In this document: piece by piece, positions 47,979 through 59,444 of the stretch
Layout: every line of letters begins with the position of its first letter
Position numbering within the stretch: position 1 is the first letter of the stretch
DNA from: Himantopus leucocephalus
Lineage: Eukaryota > Chordata > Aves > Charadriiformes > Recurvirostridae
DNA: 64,000 nucleotides
Direction: 5' to 3'
Assembly: GCA_003993805.1 (NCBI GenBank)
Contig: RSEF01000005.1
Coordinates: 15,877,038-15,941,037, forward strand
The notes under the pieces: generated by a model
The model's input: the letters and a program-made list of their open reading frames with translations, nothing else
What the model was told of the DNA's origin: nothing
Databases searched by the model: none
Made by a program: the position numbers and the translations under genes

Positions 47979-48234
47979 CAAATGGAAGGAGCCAGCAGGG
48001 AGCCTCTCTGCGCACCCGTTAGCTGTCCTGTTCCTCGGACGGGACTGTTTGGGGCAGGAGGTGCCTACCCCACGAGGGAAACCCTCCTCCCTTCCCGTCC
48101 ACGGCAGTGAAAGGTGCACCGGGATGTAGAGTGGTCCTAAAAACACCTCTGTGTCACCAGACTGATCCAGAAGCAAAACAAGCCCAGTCTGGGACAGGAA
48201 CAGTCCCAGACTCAGGAGCCCCAGCAGCAGCAGT

Positions 48235-48720
48235 CGGGGCAGGGGCAAGGGAGCAGACAAAAGGGGGCAGAGAAGAGAGGGGCAGGGGAAAGGGAACAGG
48301 AAAGCTGGGGAGGAAAGGTAGGAAAAGGGGGATAGGGAAAGAAGTATGGATAAGGAAAGGGATGGGGCAGGGCTCCTTGCCTGTCCCTGAGAAACTGAAA
48401 GTCACATCCACAGCGGACTCGGCCAGGGTAGAGGAGGAAGCAATCACCCTGAAAGGCAGCAGCGCACCATCCCGCAGCCCCCCCTCCCGCTCCCCTCTCC
48501 CCCCTTTCCCCCCCGCTCCCGCTCCCAGCTTCAGCACAAAGCCCCCCTTCCCTTCCCTCCCCTCCCCTTCCCTTTCCCTCCCCTCCCACCCGTGCACCTC
48601 CCCCAGAGACCCCAGCGCCCACGCACGACCTCTTCCCTCCACCCCTTTCCCACCGGTGCCCGGAGGAGGGGGGGGCGGAGGGTGTCTCCCAGCACCCCTT
48701 CCCAGCACCCCCCTTTTCCC
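48235..48720. repeat. Polypurine block followed by polypyrimidine block
   Basis: The plus strand is G/A-rich at 48235-48375 (runs like ggggaaagggaa) and C/T-rich at 48460-48720 (runs like ttcccttccctcccctcccc). The two arms are partly complementary. It lies 0.4-0.8 kb upstream of the phosphatase-like gene's start codon and may overlap its promoter. Confidence 0.7.
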
Positions 48721-50004
48721 ACCGGAGTTTCCCAGAGGCCACTTGGCCGACCGCAGCCGTCCCTCCCACCGCGCATCGCGCAGGACCCTTCAGCAAAGTT
48801 TCCCGCCCCCCCGCCGCCGTGCTTTACCGTAGGCAACCACAAAGGATCAAAATGGGATTTAAAAGGAAAAGCTGCAAACCTGCATAAGACCCTGCAAATC
48901 CAAGAGCCGAGGCTTTTTTTTTAAAACAAAAAAAAAAAAAGAAACCGTTGCACGGCAAAGTACACGTTTGCCCATAAAACTGTGAGGCATTAATGATGCG
49001 AGTTATCGAATATTTATAAAATGGGCACGCTTGCTCCCTGTGAGAAAAGCTTAGATACTCTCCAGCTCTCAAAAACTGTGTGACTAGCTAAAAAATCTGC
49101 GTCTGGAGGACAGCCAGCACATACCCAGGCTGAACGATGACAGCCCATAATCATTTTTGTCTCACGGCAGATGACTGGCAACAAGTACATATAAGGCTCA
49201 GCCTTCTCCTGGTGCGGCTCTCCTGTTTGATTTCCTGAAGTGCAGGAACAAATGTCATAAAAATCACTGAATGGGGGAACAATTCACTTTGGGAGGGACT
49301 TCCAGAGGTCAGAAGCCTTGGATCTGGATGTAAATAATGGAGATTATAAATCTTAATAGCAAAAAACTCGATTTTCAGTCCTTCTTGCCTCCTTTAACAG
49401 ACCTCTGCCTGGCCCAAAGCCCTGCTTTTTGCCTTGCCACCATCCTGCAAAGCTGCTAATTAGATGCAGAGGGACTGTCCCTTGCATGAAGCAGAGGAAC
49501 AAACTCCCCACCCGCCACCCAGACACCTCACACCTTGCAGACTGGCTTTGGATACCTGCTTTTGCCCCCCTTAACCCACTAGCAAAAAATCCTTTGGCCC
49601 TGTGGTGCAGGATCAGGCTGGCTCCTGCCTCCTGGAAAAAGCCACATGAACACCTCCAGCATGGCCACCCGGGTACCAATTGGCATTGCGGCAATGGGAC
49701 CAGGCTTGCACCACAGCATCACAGCTTTCTCGACCTCTCATGCATGTGTTCCATCTCCAGAAGAAGGGATCTTGGCTGGTGAGCCTCTATGAGGGCCACA
49801 GACCAGATGACACAGAGACCCAGCTTGGAGCATGTACCTGCCCTGCCCTCTAGATGCAGACAGAGGAATTCAGCACAGACACACACTGAGGAGGAGTTGG
49901 TGTCCTTTAACTTTTCTTCTTGCATCTTCCACCAGGGAATCTGCCTGCTCCAGGCTCTCCAAGTACATGAGGAGCATCAGTTGGGCAGGAGATGCTCAGA
50001 CATC

Positions 50005-50065
50005 TGGCCTTGGCAGATGGGGGACAACTGGCCTTGGCAGATGGGGGACAAGTGGCCTTGACAAG
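50005..50065. repeat. Short minisatellite, 24-bp unit, about 2.5 copies
   Basis: tggccttggcagatggggga followed by caac/caag repeats with period 24, starting at 50005, 50029 and 50053. The last copy decays. Confidence 0.85.
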
Positions 50066-52580
50066 GCCAAGGTGAAAAGATGCTTGCACGTGAGATGAGG
50101 CCGTCCTCTTTCCCATGAACAGGCTCTCCATGAAGGGCTGCATTCACTTTCGGTGAAATAAACCATGAAACGAAGCTCAACTCCACCAGCCCTGCTTCAA
50201 ACAGCTACCAGCAGATACAAAAACGATCCTGCCAGAGGAGGAGAGCACTTAAAGCCTTGTTGCAGAAGCACAAGGCACATTGAGAAGGAAAAGCAACAAT
50301 GGAGGAAGAAAGCAGCCTTGGTAGTGCATTAAAAACTGGACCTGGGTGGAGATCGTCCCCACCCACTCACCTCTCCCACTTGAGCAAACAAGTCAGTTTG
50401 CTGAGTTTCACAGCACCAAGGATCAGCCCAGGCTGCCTGCAGCTGCCCCAGCTGAGTGCTCGCTCCCAAGGTCCCAGGCTTCCCCCTAAAAAGTGCCGTG
50501 GGCTTCCCTCACTGGCTCTGCTCACCTGGGACTGCGCCGGAGATTTGGGCTCTGAGCGAGGCCAATGCTGAAGAGAGGAGCGGTGGGCACTGGTATTGGG
50601 GGTAACCTTTCTCAAGGAGGGGATGTCCCTGCATTTTCTTCAGCTGTGTCCATTTTGGAACTAATATGCATGTGCTTTTATACCCAGCGCCATAAATTGT
50701 GCAGTGAACCTCAAGGCCACGACTTCAAACAAGGGGGCTGGAAAAAAAAGTGCACACACACAAGAAATGCCTGTTCCCAGCACCTCCAAAACCCTTCTGG
50801 GTCCTGCATGGCTCTAAATCCCCACACAGTATAACCAAAAAGCAACCTGGCAATGGATTTGGGACCCCAAACCCAATTCAAAGATGTTCCCTTCTGCACA
50901 GCCTGTTCCAATCTGATTTAAGGCTGAGACTGAAGGTTGAGGCTGTAAAGTATCCCTTTACAAGTCTTTCTCAGGTGACTTATTTCCTCCTCCATCTCAT
51001 TAGTGGCTGCCAGCAGATGCTGTTTCCCCAGCAGAAGCCACACTCCACTTACTCCAGCCATCTCGAAACCACCCTGTCATTTCTTCCCTCCTCCCGGCCA
51101 CGGCAAAGGCTGGAGAATATTTATCAAGAAGCAGACGCAGCAGCTTTTTATGGTTAAGCTCAGGTCATTAATCTCTATCGAGAGTTTTCATAACCTTCCT
51201 CAGCTTCACCGTGTTTGTTTAACTCTCGGATGGTCGCTCCGTGGAGCTCTGGGTAATTGCAGATTAACTGCTTTTCAATATTAATGGCTCTTCATTCATG
51301 CGGCAGGCTGTCTCCCCTCCAGAGCCCGGGCAATAGCTATTTAATAATATACTTTCCTTTTCTCTTATGGGCCGACATACAATGACATCTGTGTGCTGTG
51401 GCTGCTTTGTAGCAGAGGTACTTTGGAGCAAGAGCGATGCCCTCCTCCAGCCAAATGCAGTGAGCTTTCTCCTGCAGATGGCTCAGAGGAGCTGCTCCCG
51501 AGTCACCCCAAACTGCAGCATATTCAAGGACGGGCAGGGACAGTAGCACCTCTCCGATGTCCTCATCCTTCTAGGAGGGATCTTTTCTTATGTAGCCCCC
51601 ACCCAAGGCCCCACGAAGCAGGGCAGGGCAGGACATGCGGCCACAAAAACTTCGCAGATTACATGAAACCTGCCCAGAAGTGACGTGAGGGCTGCGACCC
51701 AGACTTCATCAGGGTAGTGTGATCTGATCATGGCATGAAAGAGAGAGCTTCAGCCCCTCCACCCCAGCAGCACCTCCCGGCGCCAGGGGTGCAAACCTTG
51801 CTTCACCAGCACAATAGAACCACACGGTGTGGATGGAGCCAACACTGTGCTGCCTCATCTGCATGGTCTGTGGGGATGATCGTTTGTGAGTCCCATACTC
51901 ATACATCTTGGGGTGCACAAGTCAGCACGGGCTGGGAACAGGCTAAGAGTGAAGGCGTGTGGACAACCAGTGGGTGATTTTGCTGTCTCATTTAGCCTCT
52001 AGCCAGGACACAGAGCATGCTTATTTCAGGGGCACTAAAGAACTAGTCTTGTGTCTCCCACACCTTCCTCACCAGCCTGTCCTCTTTCTCTCTCCTCAAG
52101 CCTCTTATGGTGCTTCAAGATCTTGGTCTTGTTTAAAAGCCTTCCCAGGACTCATAAAGCCTTCCCAAGAACTGACTTCTTGCCAAGTTATTCACAACCA
52201 AACAAACCACCCACCCCAGGCTGCCCGCACGTTAGCCTTCTGCTTTAAAAATATCAATGGACTCGGTGTTTTTGCATGAGCTTGAAGCTTTGTGTATTTG
52301 TCCCCCCAGCCCGCGAGTGGTTGGGATGAGCTGGCTCCTTCGCCCACGCCGTCCCCTCTAGCATCCTCTGCTCTGCATCCAGCCTTGCCCTGAGGTGCCA
52401 GGCATTACACAGGGCATGAGCTGCACCAGCATCCAGATCATCTCTTGGCCAAAAAGAGCTCCCAGTCCCCTCTTTGCTGACACTGAGCTGGGACCAACAC
52501 GTCTAGATGCTGCTGAGCAGAAGCCCCTCACCCCTCCGCAAGCCCTCTGTCCTGCCCCCCAGTGGAGGAGGAGAACCCCA

Positions 52581-52814
52581 CTATGTGGGGGGCAGGGGCA
52601 GCTTGAGATGGGACTTGAGCCCCAGGGTTTTGTCAACCACATCTGGGGGCTGCAGGCTGTGCCACTGGGCGAGGGGCCGGCGTGGGTTGGACAGCATGTC
52701 GGACCAGTGCCGCAGCTGGTTGCCTGTGGCCCGGCAGCCCAGGAAGAGTTTGCCGATGGGCTCGTTCTTGGTCACTTTGTCGTGATCCCAGACGGAGATG
52801 ACCACGTCCACATT
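52581..52814 (-). CDS. SYT8: SYT8 last coding exon
   Basis: After the acceptor ccccccccag, 77 codons and a stop encode [20 protein letters not shown], then [20 protein letters not shown] and a C-terminal tail ending KLPLPPT. Confidence 0.94.
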   Translation of the reverse strand, partial: NVDVVISVWDHDKVTKNEPIGKLFLGCRATGNQLRHWSDMLSNPRRPLAQWHSLQPPDVVDKTLGLKSHLKLPLPPT

Positions 52815-55445
52815 CTGGGGGGGGACACACAAGCAAGATGGTCAGTGGGAGGGGGCTCACCACAGCAGGGACCCTCTCAGCACTGGGTGCTGCAGGGAAA
52901 CCCACCTGGATCTGATTGAAAGGCACCTCAAAAACAAACACCTCATTGAAGTAAGGGCTTAAGGTGTTTTTCTTCACACTTGTCTTCTTCTTCTTCCATT
53001 TCTTCCTGTTCAGGATGAGATGCACCTTGACAAAAGGATCTGAGGAGAGAGAGGACATAGCTGGCACAAGTGACAATTTTTGACTGATGAGCTCAGCCAC
53101 AAAACAGCTTCCCTGGGCCATTCCCAAGCAGACCGCAGTATCCCACTTGTCACTCCTTGTGGTGAGCATCCACCCCTCTTCCCCTTGCCAGCCACTCCAG
53201 ACCTCACCTCCCCTTGCTTCCTCCTGCCACAAGCCCTCCGTACCATCTAGCCATGGCATCTCCTTATTAGAGATACCTCCAGCTCTGCCCAAAGCTGGAG
53301 TATCTGTGCTAGGGAAGGCTGGGAGCTGGCCAAGGGCTGGGTATGGTGGTGGCAGCAAGAAGCAGGTCTTGGCACCAAGAGCTTTCAAGGCTTTGCAGCT
53401 CTTGGTGCCATCATTAAGGCCTGGGCAGGAGTACATCTGGCTGACCTGAGAGCCCGTGGGAGTCCATCCGCTTCAGCTTCTTGGCTTCCAGGATGAGCAC
53501 CGTCAGCTTGCCAGTGCCGGGAACATAGCGCAGTGAGAAGCAGATCTCGCCCAGTTGCTCTTCCTGATGGAGAGATGCCAGAAATGAGGACCAGGCAGAG
53601 GAGCTGGGTCACCTGGGACTGGAGCAACAGACTGGCCCCAGGTTTCCTGGATCTCCCCCACCCTCATGCTTGCCCTTACGAGCCCGCTTCTTGGGATGGT
53701 AGCAAGTGAAGCAACAGCACATCCCTCCCAGCAGAGTTTCCCACCTGCCAGGACCAACCTCCACTTTACTGGCCACCGCCAGGTCACTCCACTGCTCGAT
53801 GACATGCTGCAGGTTGACACTGGCCAGGGGCAGCCTGACCTCACCAATGATGTCATGCTTGGCAAAGCGGTTGAAGTCATAGATCTGCATCACCAGTGTG
53901 GATTCAGGCACCTCTGCCTGGGGTACCTGCAGGGGAGGACCCAAAAGCCTGGACTCACTCCTCAGTTTGCAGCCCTGCCCCCTCTGCCCCACGGGACAGG
54001 GCAGTGGATACAATACCAGGTCTTTCTCTGACACTTCTCCATCCCGGTTGCAAAGGCATCTCACTGCCTGGAGAGGTTTTTGTCCAAGGGGCAGTGCCCA
54101 TGCAACGCAGTTGATGGGACAAAAAAAACACCGTCAGCTATAGTTTCCTACCAGGAAAGTGAAGCTCTCGTTGAAGATTGGGTTCAGGGTCTTGCGGTAA
54201 ACCTTGGTCTCATACTTCTTCTTCATATCAGACGTTAGGTAGACGATCACATATGGATCAGATGTGCCTCCGCTGTCCATTGCCTTCAGCTCAGCTGCCT
54301 GCTTCACACCAACTTTCAGCTTAAAAGGAGTGATGTCCAAGGTCACCAGGTGGAGGAGGACAGGGCCAGATGACCAGGGGCTTAGTGGGAAGCAAGCAAC
54401 TGCAGCAGGGAGGACGCCTCCATGGGACGTGGGTGGAAGAGCCAGCAGGCTGCAGGCAGGGGGAGAAGTGCAAGAGGGTATGGTCCACCTCAGTGGGCAG
54501 CAAAGAGGGACCATGCAAGAGCAAAGCCTTTTCCCTGCCGTGCCACGGCCGCAAGCATCCCCACCTCCTGTGCATGGAAGTTGTACTCCAGGGAGTACTG
54601 CAGCTTTCCTCGCCTGGTCTGTTCCACGCCCTGCTCCAGGTCCTCCATCTCGGGCTGGACCTGCAGCAGAGAGCAGCACTACACTCAGGATGTGCTCAGC
54701 CACATCCCTGGCCACGCTGTGCTCCCACCACCACCAGGCAGCGTGGCAGCAAACCTCTCAGGGAGGAGGGAGGTGGGGGAGAGGGGAAAGCAGGACGCAC
54801 AAGACTGGTCGTGGTGGAGCTGCTGACAGCATGAAAGGTGACTCTCTCCTTCTTCTTGGGCTTCTTCTTGCAACAGCAGCACCTGACGATGCAGATGAGG
54901 AAGAGGAGGAGGAGAATGGCCACTGCCACAGCCACAGCGATGAGTGCCCATTTGGGTACTGGTGCAACGTTCAGGGAATGGAGATGGACAGAGGAGTTAA
55001 AACCAAGCAAAAACATAGAGAATACATTTAAACCCCTTCCTGGTGCTCCAGCATTAAGGACTTGTACTTTCAAAATTGCCCCTATAATCCTGAACGGGCC
55101 CCGTGCAGGGAGGCTGCGGCTGGAGAGCATTCCCCAAATGGGCAGCAAGGATGTCCTGTGCTCCTGGAGCAGCACGGTACCCCTCTGCAGCATCCCCACC
55201 CCAATGGACCCTGCTGGAAAAAGGGATTTGGAGGGAAAGAGACGTGGATACACAGCCTCAGAGTCCAGGAACACCCCCCCCGGGATAATGCTGCCTGAGA
55301 GGGCAGGGCAAGCGCTGCTGTACTCACGTGGGATCCGGCTAAGCCAGCCGCCCAGGAAGCCCGGCCGAGCCGTGGTGGCGATGGCCACGGGGCTGCTGGC
55401 AAGCGGGGAGGCCGTCGCCGTGCCTTTCCTGGCTGCCACCACCAT
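52581..55445 (-). CDS. SYT8: SYT8, synaptotagmin 8 (complete, eight coding exons)
   Basis: A membrane-trafficking C2-domain protein. Joining 55328-55445, 54801-54958, 54565-54660, 54152-54319, 53759-53926, 53446-53563, 52906-53039 and 52581-52814 gives 1194 nt and 397 residues (human about 401), all phases matching. A short N-terminus is followed by [16 protein letters not shown], a single transmembrane helix at about 44-64, then a Cys cluster (66-69, likely palmitoylated) and a Lys-rich stop-transfer. C2A covers about 108-230, C2B about 240-375. C2A Ca2+ positions read D139, D145, D197, N199, D205. C2B reads D270, D276, D330, D332, E338. The C-terminal signature [20 protein letters not shown] is typical of synaptotagmins. 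Identity as SYT8 rests on the RIPWPRWALIA-like membrane entry and on its place beside TNNI2. Confidence 0.93.
52906..53039 (-). CDS. SYT8: SYT8 coding exon 7 (C2B polybasic strand)
   Basis: Acceptor ctctcctcag and donor CAG|GTGGGT bound 134 nt encoding [20 protein letters not shown] and then [18 protein letters not shown]. The KKWKKKK run is the C2B polybasic, phosphoinositide-binding strand. Confidence 0.95.
53446..53563 (-). CDS. SYT8: SYT8 coding exon 6 (start of C2B)
   Basis: Acceptor tccatcag and donor CTCAG|GTCAGC bound 118 nt encoding [20 protein letters not shown] then [19 protein letters not shown]. No long open frame marks this exon start, but similarity is clear. Confidence 0.95.
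53759..53926 (-). CDS. SYT8: SYT8 coding exon 5 (C2A loop 3)
   Basis: Acceptor cctgcag and donor GAG|GTTGGT bound 168 nt. It encodes [20 protein letters not shown] and runs on to [13 protein letters not shown]. Asn replaces the second loop-3 Asp found in SYT1. Confidence 0.95.
54152..54319 (-). CDS. SYT8: SYT8 coding exon 4 (C2A loop 1)
   Basis: Acceptor ctccttttaag and donor CTG|GTAGGA bound 168 nt. It encodes [28 protein letters not shown] and [18 protein letters not shown], the canonical C2A core. Confidence 0.95.
54565..54660 (-). CDS. SYT8: SYT8 coding exon 3 (linker, start of C2A)
   Basis: Acceptor tctgctgcag and donor GAG|GTGGGG bound 96 nt encoding [20 protein letters not shown] and then [12 protein letters not shown]. 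The [11 protein letters not shown] motif is the first strand of C2A. Confidence 0.92.
54801..54958 (-). CDS. SYT8: SYT8 coding exon 2 (transmembrane helix)
   Basis: The acceptor gttgcaccag is weak in pyrimidines but keeps phase (C|TA = Leu). It encodes [20 protein letters not shown] then [16 protein letters not shown]. The donor is CTT|GTGCGT. Confidence 0.85.
55328..55445 (-). CDS. SYT8: SYT8 coding exon 1
   Basis: The start is agccATGG. It encodes [20 protein letters not shown] through to LGGWLSRIP plus C, then the donor CCCAC|GTGAGTA. An acceptor-like cgtccccag lies 20 nt upstream, so a noncoding exon further up is possible. Confidence 0.82.
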
Positions 55446-58400
55446 GGCTAAGCTGGGGTGACCTGGGGACGCAAGCAAAATTAACAGGGTGGGGATTTCC
55501 TTTCCAGTAGTGCGTGTGCTACCGGTGGCCCAGGGCTCTAATGAGAGCAAACACAATTAAAACATAGAGCCCAGCGTAAGCATTTAGGGCTTGGCCACTT
55601 TGGCAATGAGGTGTGAAATGGAGCAGGAGGGAGCCGTGGGCGAGGAGGGCTCTGCGCCAGCCGGCCCCTCGCCTACAGCCTTCTCATTTATATCTTTGCA
55701 AGCATGCCCTCGGAAAGGGGAGGGAGCGGGGGCACGGATTAGGGAGTTTTCCTTTGTTTTTGAGAAGAGGAATCACCTGACTATACCAGAAAAATACCCA
55801 AGAGCTGTTTTGTGCTGTCTCCTCCCTGGCCAGGCAGCATGAGCTAGAGGGTTTGCTCAGCCCCAGGCAAACCCCACCATTAGCTAACACCTTTTTTCAG
55901 CTATTTCCCCCCACACCTTGCAGGCTGAGGAGCTGGAGGGTTTGCTCCTGGGCTTGCAGTGGGTCTGGTGCCTGCGTCGCAGGTGGCAGTGGTGCCACCA
56001 GGCTGGGGTCATGCTGTCTCAGAAACTTTGCGTAAGCCCAACCCGACCCGTGCACATGGCAACACTGATGCGGCTTAAGGGAAGGCTTCAAATTTAAAGC
56101 AGAATGTGTTTTCACTACTGCTGTCCACATAGCAAAGCTCTTATTCTAGCATGAACGCTTCCTCATAACCAAAACTTCCTCCTTGCCTCCTTTTGGGTGA
56201 GATGCGGCAGCGGGAGAGATGTGCCAGGAGACAGGCTGCACAGTGAGTGGGTCTGAAGCCATCACGGTGCTGGTAGCACTGGGCCCCATTGCCGCGACCG
56301 AGGCTGGCAGGTATGTGCCTGTTTGCCTTGGCTGCCCCAGCCGCCCGCCTCGCGTCCGAGCGGGTCCCCGCTTAAGCAGCCAGCGCTGCCTCGCTCTGCC
56401 TGCGCTCTGCCCACTTTCTGCCCACCCCGCAGGGCCATGGCTCCTTGCACGGGGATCCTCCTGGGGAGAAACCACCTCTGCGCTTCCCTCTGCTGAGCTT
56501 GCAGAGCCAGCAAGAGCCTTTAATTTTTCCAACCGTGGGCTTTGCTGCATGTGCGCAGAGGGCTGGAGGGTTGTGGGAATTGCTGTCATCCCTGCGGCAT
56601 CATCACTGGAGCAATGAGGTGCAAGTTAAGTGACTTGCCCAGGGCCACCAGGGACATCTGTGCCATTGGACACCCGAGCTCCGCTTGCAGCCTCACCACC
56701 TGCAGCTTTAATGATCGGTTTCTCCTGTTCCCGCATGCGGAAATCCGTGGCCGGTGACATGCCTGTGATATTTAGGAGGCACTGGGCTGTGGCTCCAGGC
56801 TGTGGTGGTGGGTAGACACAACAGCGCAGGTGAGCAGGCACCCACCCAGCACAGAATTGGGTGTCTCAGCACTTTTTCCCTGCCAGACCCCCACAGGCTG
56901 TGGCACATTAGTCTGACACTGGCCCTGGCTTAAAAAAAAAGATCATCCCAGCCCTGCGGGGTGACCTGGGACGCTGTTTTGGGGATGATGGGGACAGACC
57001 TGCTGCGGTGTGGGAGAGGCAGTGCAATCCTGGTGGGCTCTGCAGAGAGCATGGAGCAATCCTGCTCCTGGAAAAGGAGCTGGGGGAGCCCTGCTGCTCG
57101 CTCCCACCCTGTGCTGACCAGGATCCCGAAACCAGACTTACCGATGTGTCTCCTTCCCAGCCTTAGTCTCTGTTCCCCGCTGCGTGAGCTCCGGGCCCAG
57201 CCACTGTGCGTGGCAGGGGCATGCTGCAGGGTGACACAGGACCCCGCCGGGTGCAGAGCCGAGGGTGCAGCAGGGATGGTGGCTGCACAGCACGGCCGAA
57301 ACAGGAAAGTCTGCTTTGCCAGCCCAGGAACCAGGCGGCCCCAGCAACTCCGTCGGCCCCACCTCGCCGGTGACCCAAGTGGTGCTCACGCAGGCGAAAA
57401 GCCAGCGGGGAACTCCCTGCTGGACCAGGAAGCAAAACCTGCACTCCTGCCTGCGAGAAGCCGGCGGGCATCGCTGCCCAGATCTGTGCCCTGGCAAATT
57501 CCCTTCTTCAAGTTATCCCTGCAGTGATGCTTGGCTGGACCATGTGGCTGCAGGCATCTAGCACAAGGAGGCGGACACTTGCAAGGGGATGGGTGCATAG
57601 CTGCATCCATCCCTGGTGAGCCCTTGGGGAGCCCAGCTCGTTGACCCCCAGTGGCATGCAGTGGTTTAATGCACCATGCGAGGGCTTGGGAAATGCGTGC
57701 AGCAGTGGGGATGAACAGGGATGCTCTGCTCCAACACGGCAGGGAGTACAGACGGGGTGAGTGGATACTACTTAGGAGCAGCACCAGGCACATGGCCAGG
57801 AGAGATTTCACCGGCATCCCTGTCACATTAAATTTATGCTTGCACACTTTTTCCCTTGCTGCCAATTCAGCAAAGTCAGCCCAAAACCTGCCTTGCCACT
57901 GCACAAATTTGGGGCGGTGCTGGAAGCAGGGAGAAATACCACCAGTGAATGATGGCTGACGTGGACATGGGGGAGAGGCCCCAGAAACCAGACCCGTTCC
58001 AGCTCTGCCTGGCCACCCTCGCTCACTGGTCCTGCTGGATTTTCACATGGCCACCAAGGCGTTGCCACACCAGGCACTGGGCCACGGGAGAGATGCCTGG
58101 GCTGCCTCTTGGCCACCTAAAGCCTGGCCCCGCTCGCAAGCGCCCTGTACTCCCTGCTGCTCAGAGAAGCATCACCTCCAGGACCCCAAGATGCTGTGGG
58201 AATGATGCTGCAGCAAACCTCTCGGGAGGAAACATAGATGCCAAAAAACTTTTTGCTCTAAACTGGCAGTCCCAGAGGAAGCACAGGATAAATGCATAAG
58301 GGGGACGGGGGGAAAGGGAACGTGCCCAATAAAATCAGTCAGGGAAAGGGGGCTTGCATATGCATGCTAAAAGCTGAGCATATGAGTAGCCTTTTCAACA

Positions 58401-58673
58401 GGCTGTTTGCTAGAGACAAGCATCTTGGTGAAGCCAAAGTGCACAGGACCCCAGCCTGCACTTTGGGAGGAGATTTGGTGATGCCAGCGATAACCTGGTG
58501 CCATACACGGGGACAGCTGCTTGGCTTTAATGCAGGTGAGTTTGGTCTTCTTCGGCAGGAGCCAGGCTGGGGAGGCTGCTGTTGTGGACCATCTTCCAGC
58601 AGTGGGGCAGGGATGTGCCCCGGCTGGGCAAGGGGAAAGCTACAGGATGGCAGCCGCCCCTCTGTGTCAGCCC

Positions 58674-58703
58674 TCCCCCCCCCCCCCCCCCCCCCCCCCC
58701 CCC
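58674..58703. repeat. Poly-C run
   Basis: About 30 consecutive C on the plus strand after a single t-interrupted stretch. The length is probably unreliable in the assembly. Confidence 0.9.
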
Positions 58704-59065
58704 ACTCTCAGGCAGAAAGGGGGTGTTGAAATACCCCGGCAGCATGAGCCTCGCAGGGCTGGGTGCTGCACAGCCTGTCCGGGGGAGCAAAGTCCCAGCC
58801 CAAAAATCACCCCTGAGGTGCATAACAGGCAGCCTCCAGAAAAGAAGGGAAAGGGGATCCAAAAACATGACAGTAAAATTGCAAATGTGGCCAGACCCCC
58901 ACTGCACCCCGCCACGCTCCGCACCAGCCCTCCTCCCTGGCTCAGCTCCCTGCATCCGCCTGCGTACTCTGCAAGCCGCTTTTGAACGGGTACCCCTATA
59001 TTTTTGGTCAAAACCACAACCGTTATGTATTCAAGGGCCGGGAAATGAGAGGTCTGGATGCACGC

Positions 59066-59073
59066 TATAAATA
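59066..59073 (+). promoter_or_regulatory. TATA/MEF2-like element upstream of the NT5C1-like gene
   Basis: CTATAAATAC fits a TATA box and is close to the MEF2 consensus. It lies 300 bp upstream of the second TATA-like site. It may be a distal promoter or a MEF2 site for muscle expression. Confidence 0.35.
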
Positions 59074-59365
59074 CCCCCGCTACAGAAATAGACATCGCCG
59101 CAGCGCTCGTGGGCCTCAGAGTGGTGACAGAGCACAAGCTCTGAGGGAGCCCGAAAAGCATAAGCGGGGCTGAGCCCCTTCCCCGTGGCCGTGGCCAGGC
59201 CCAGGCTGCCATGAGCCGCCTGTGCGGCGCCGGCTGGGAAATGCAGTCTGGCCCGGGCACGACGCCAACCCAGCGGGCTGCCTACAAATCCCAGCACGCC
59301 GGGGAGCGGAGCTGCACCCCAGTCTGGCTCCTGCCTGCTTCCTGCCAGCACGGGGAAGGGGGAAA

Positions 59366-59371
59366 TATAAA
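59366..59371 (+). promoter_or_regulatory. TATA box for the candidate first exon of the NT5C1-like gene
   Basis: TATAAA in a GC-rich setting. A start would be expected near 59395, followed 50 nt later by a strong donor CTGGCG|GTGAGTTT. Confidence 0.45.
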
Positions 59372-59394
59372 CGGCAGCATCTCGGGCAAAGTTT

Positions 59395-59444
59395 GGATGC
59401 TGGCGCTGGACAGGCTGCGCCGGGGAGCAGAGGCAGCGCTGGCG
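59395..59444 (+). other. Candidate 5' noncoding exon of the NT5C1-like gene
   Basis: Bounded by TATA spacing on the left and the donor GTGAGTTT at 59445 on the right. It contains an ATG at 59397 that opens a short upstream frame. When spliced to 61249 this frame stops at 61258-61260, two bases before the main ATG. The start is inferred. Confidence 0.4.

Larger units (their letters stand above)
47979..52580. other. Intergenic region between the phosphatase-like gene and the SYT8 end
   Basis: About 4.6 kb. It contains the purine/pyrimidine block, GC-rich sequence to about 48830 that may hold the promoter of the phosphatase-like gene, a 24-bp minisatellite (50005-50065) and an AT-rich unique block (51146-51365). 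I see no coding exon. Confidence 0.55.
55446..59365. other. Intergenic region between SYT8 and the NT5C1-like gene (head to head)
   Basis: About 3.9 kb separating two divergently transcribed genes. It holds a long poly-C run (58674-58703) and a TATA-like TATAAATA at 59066. No exon was recognised. Confidence 0.55.

Noticed and set aside
48107..48832. 241-codon plus-strand open frame rich in Gly, Lys, Pro and Ser
   Set aside because: It simply translates the polypurine and polypyrimidine blocks; overlapping frames on both strands are equally open.
54264..55031. 255-codon plus frame opposite SYT8
   Set aside because: It is antisense to SYT8 exons 2-4 and their introns, with no similarity.
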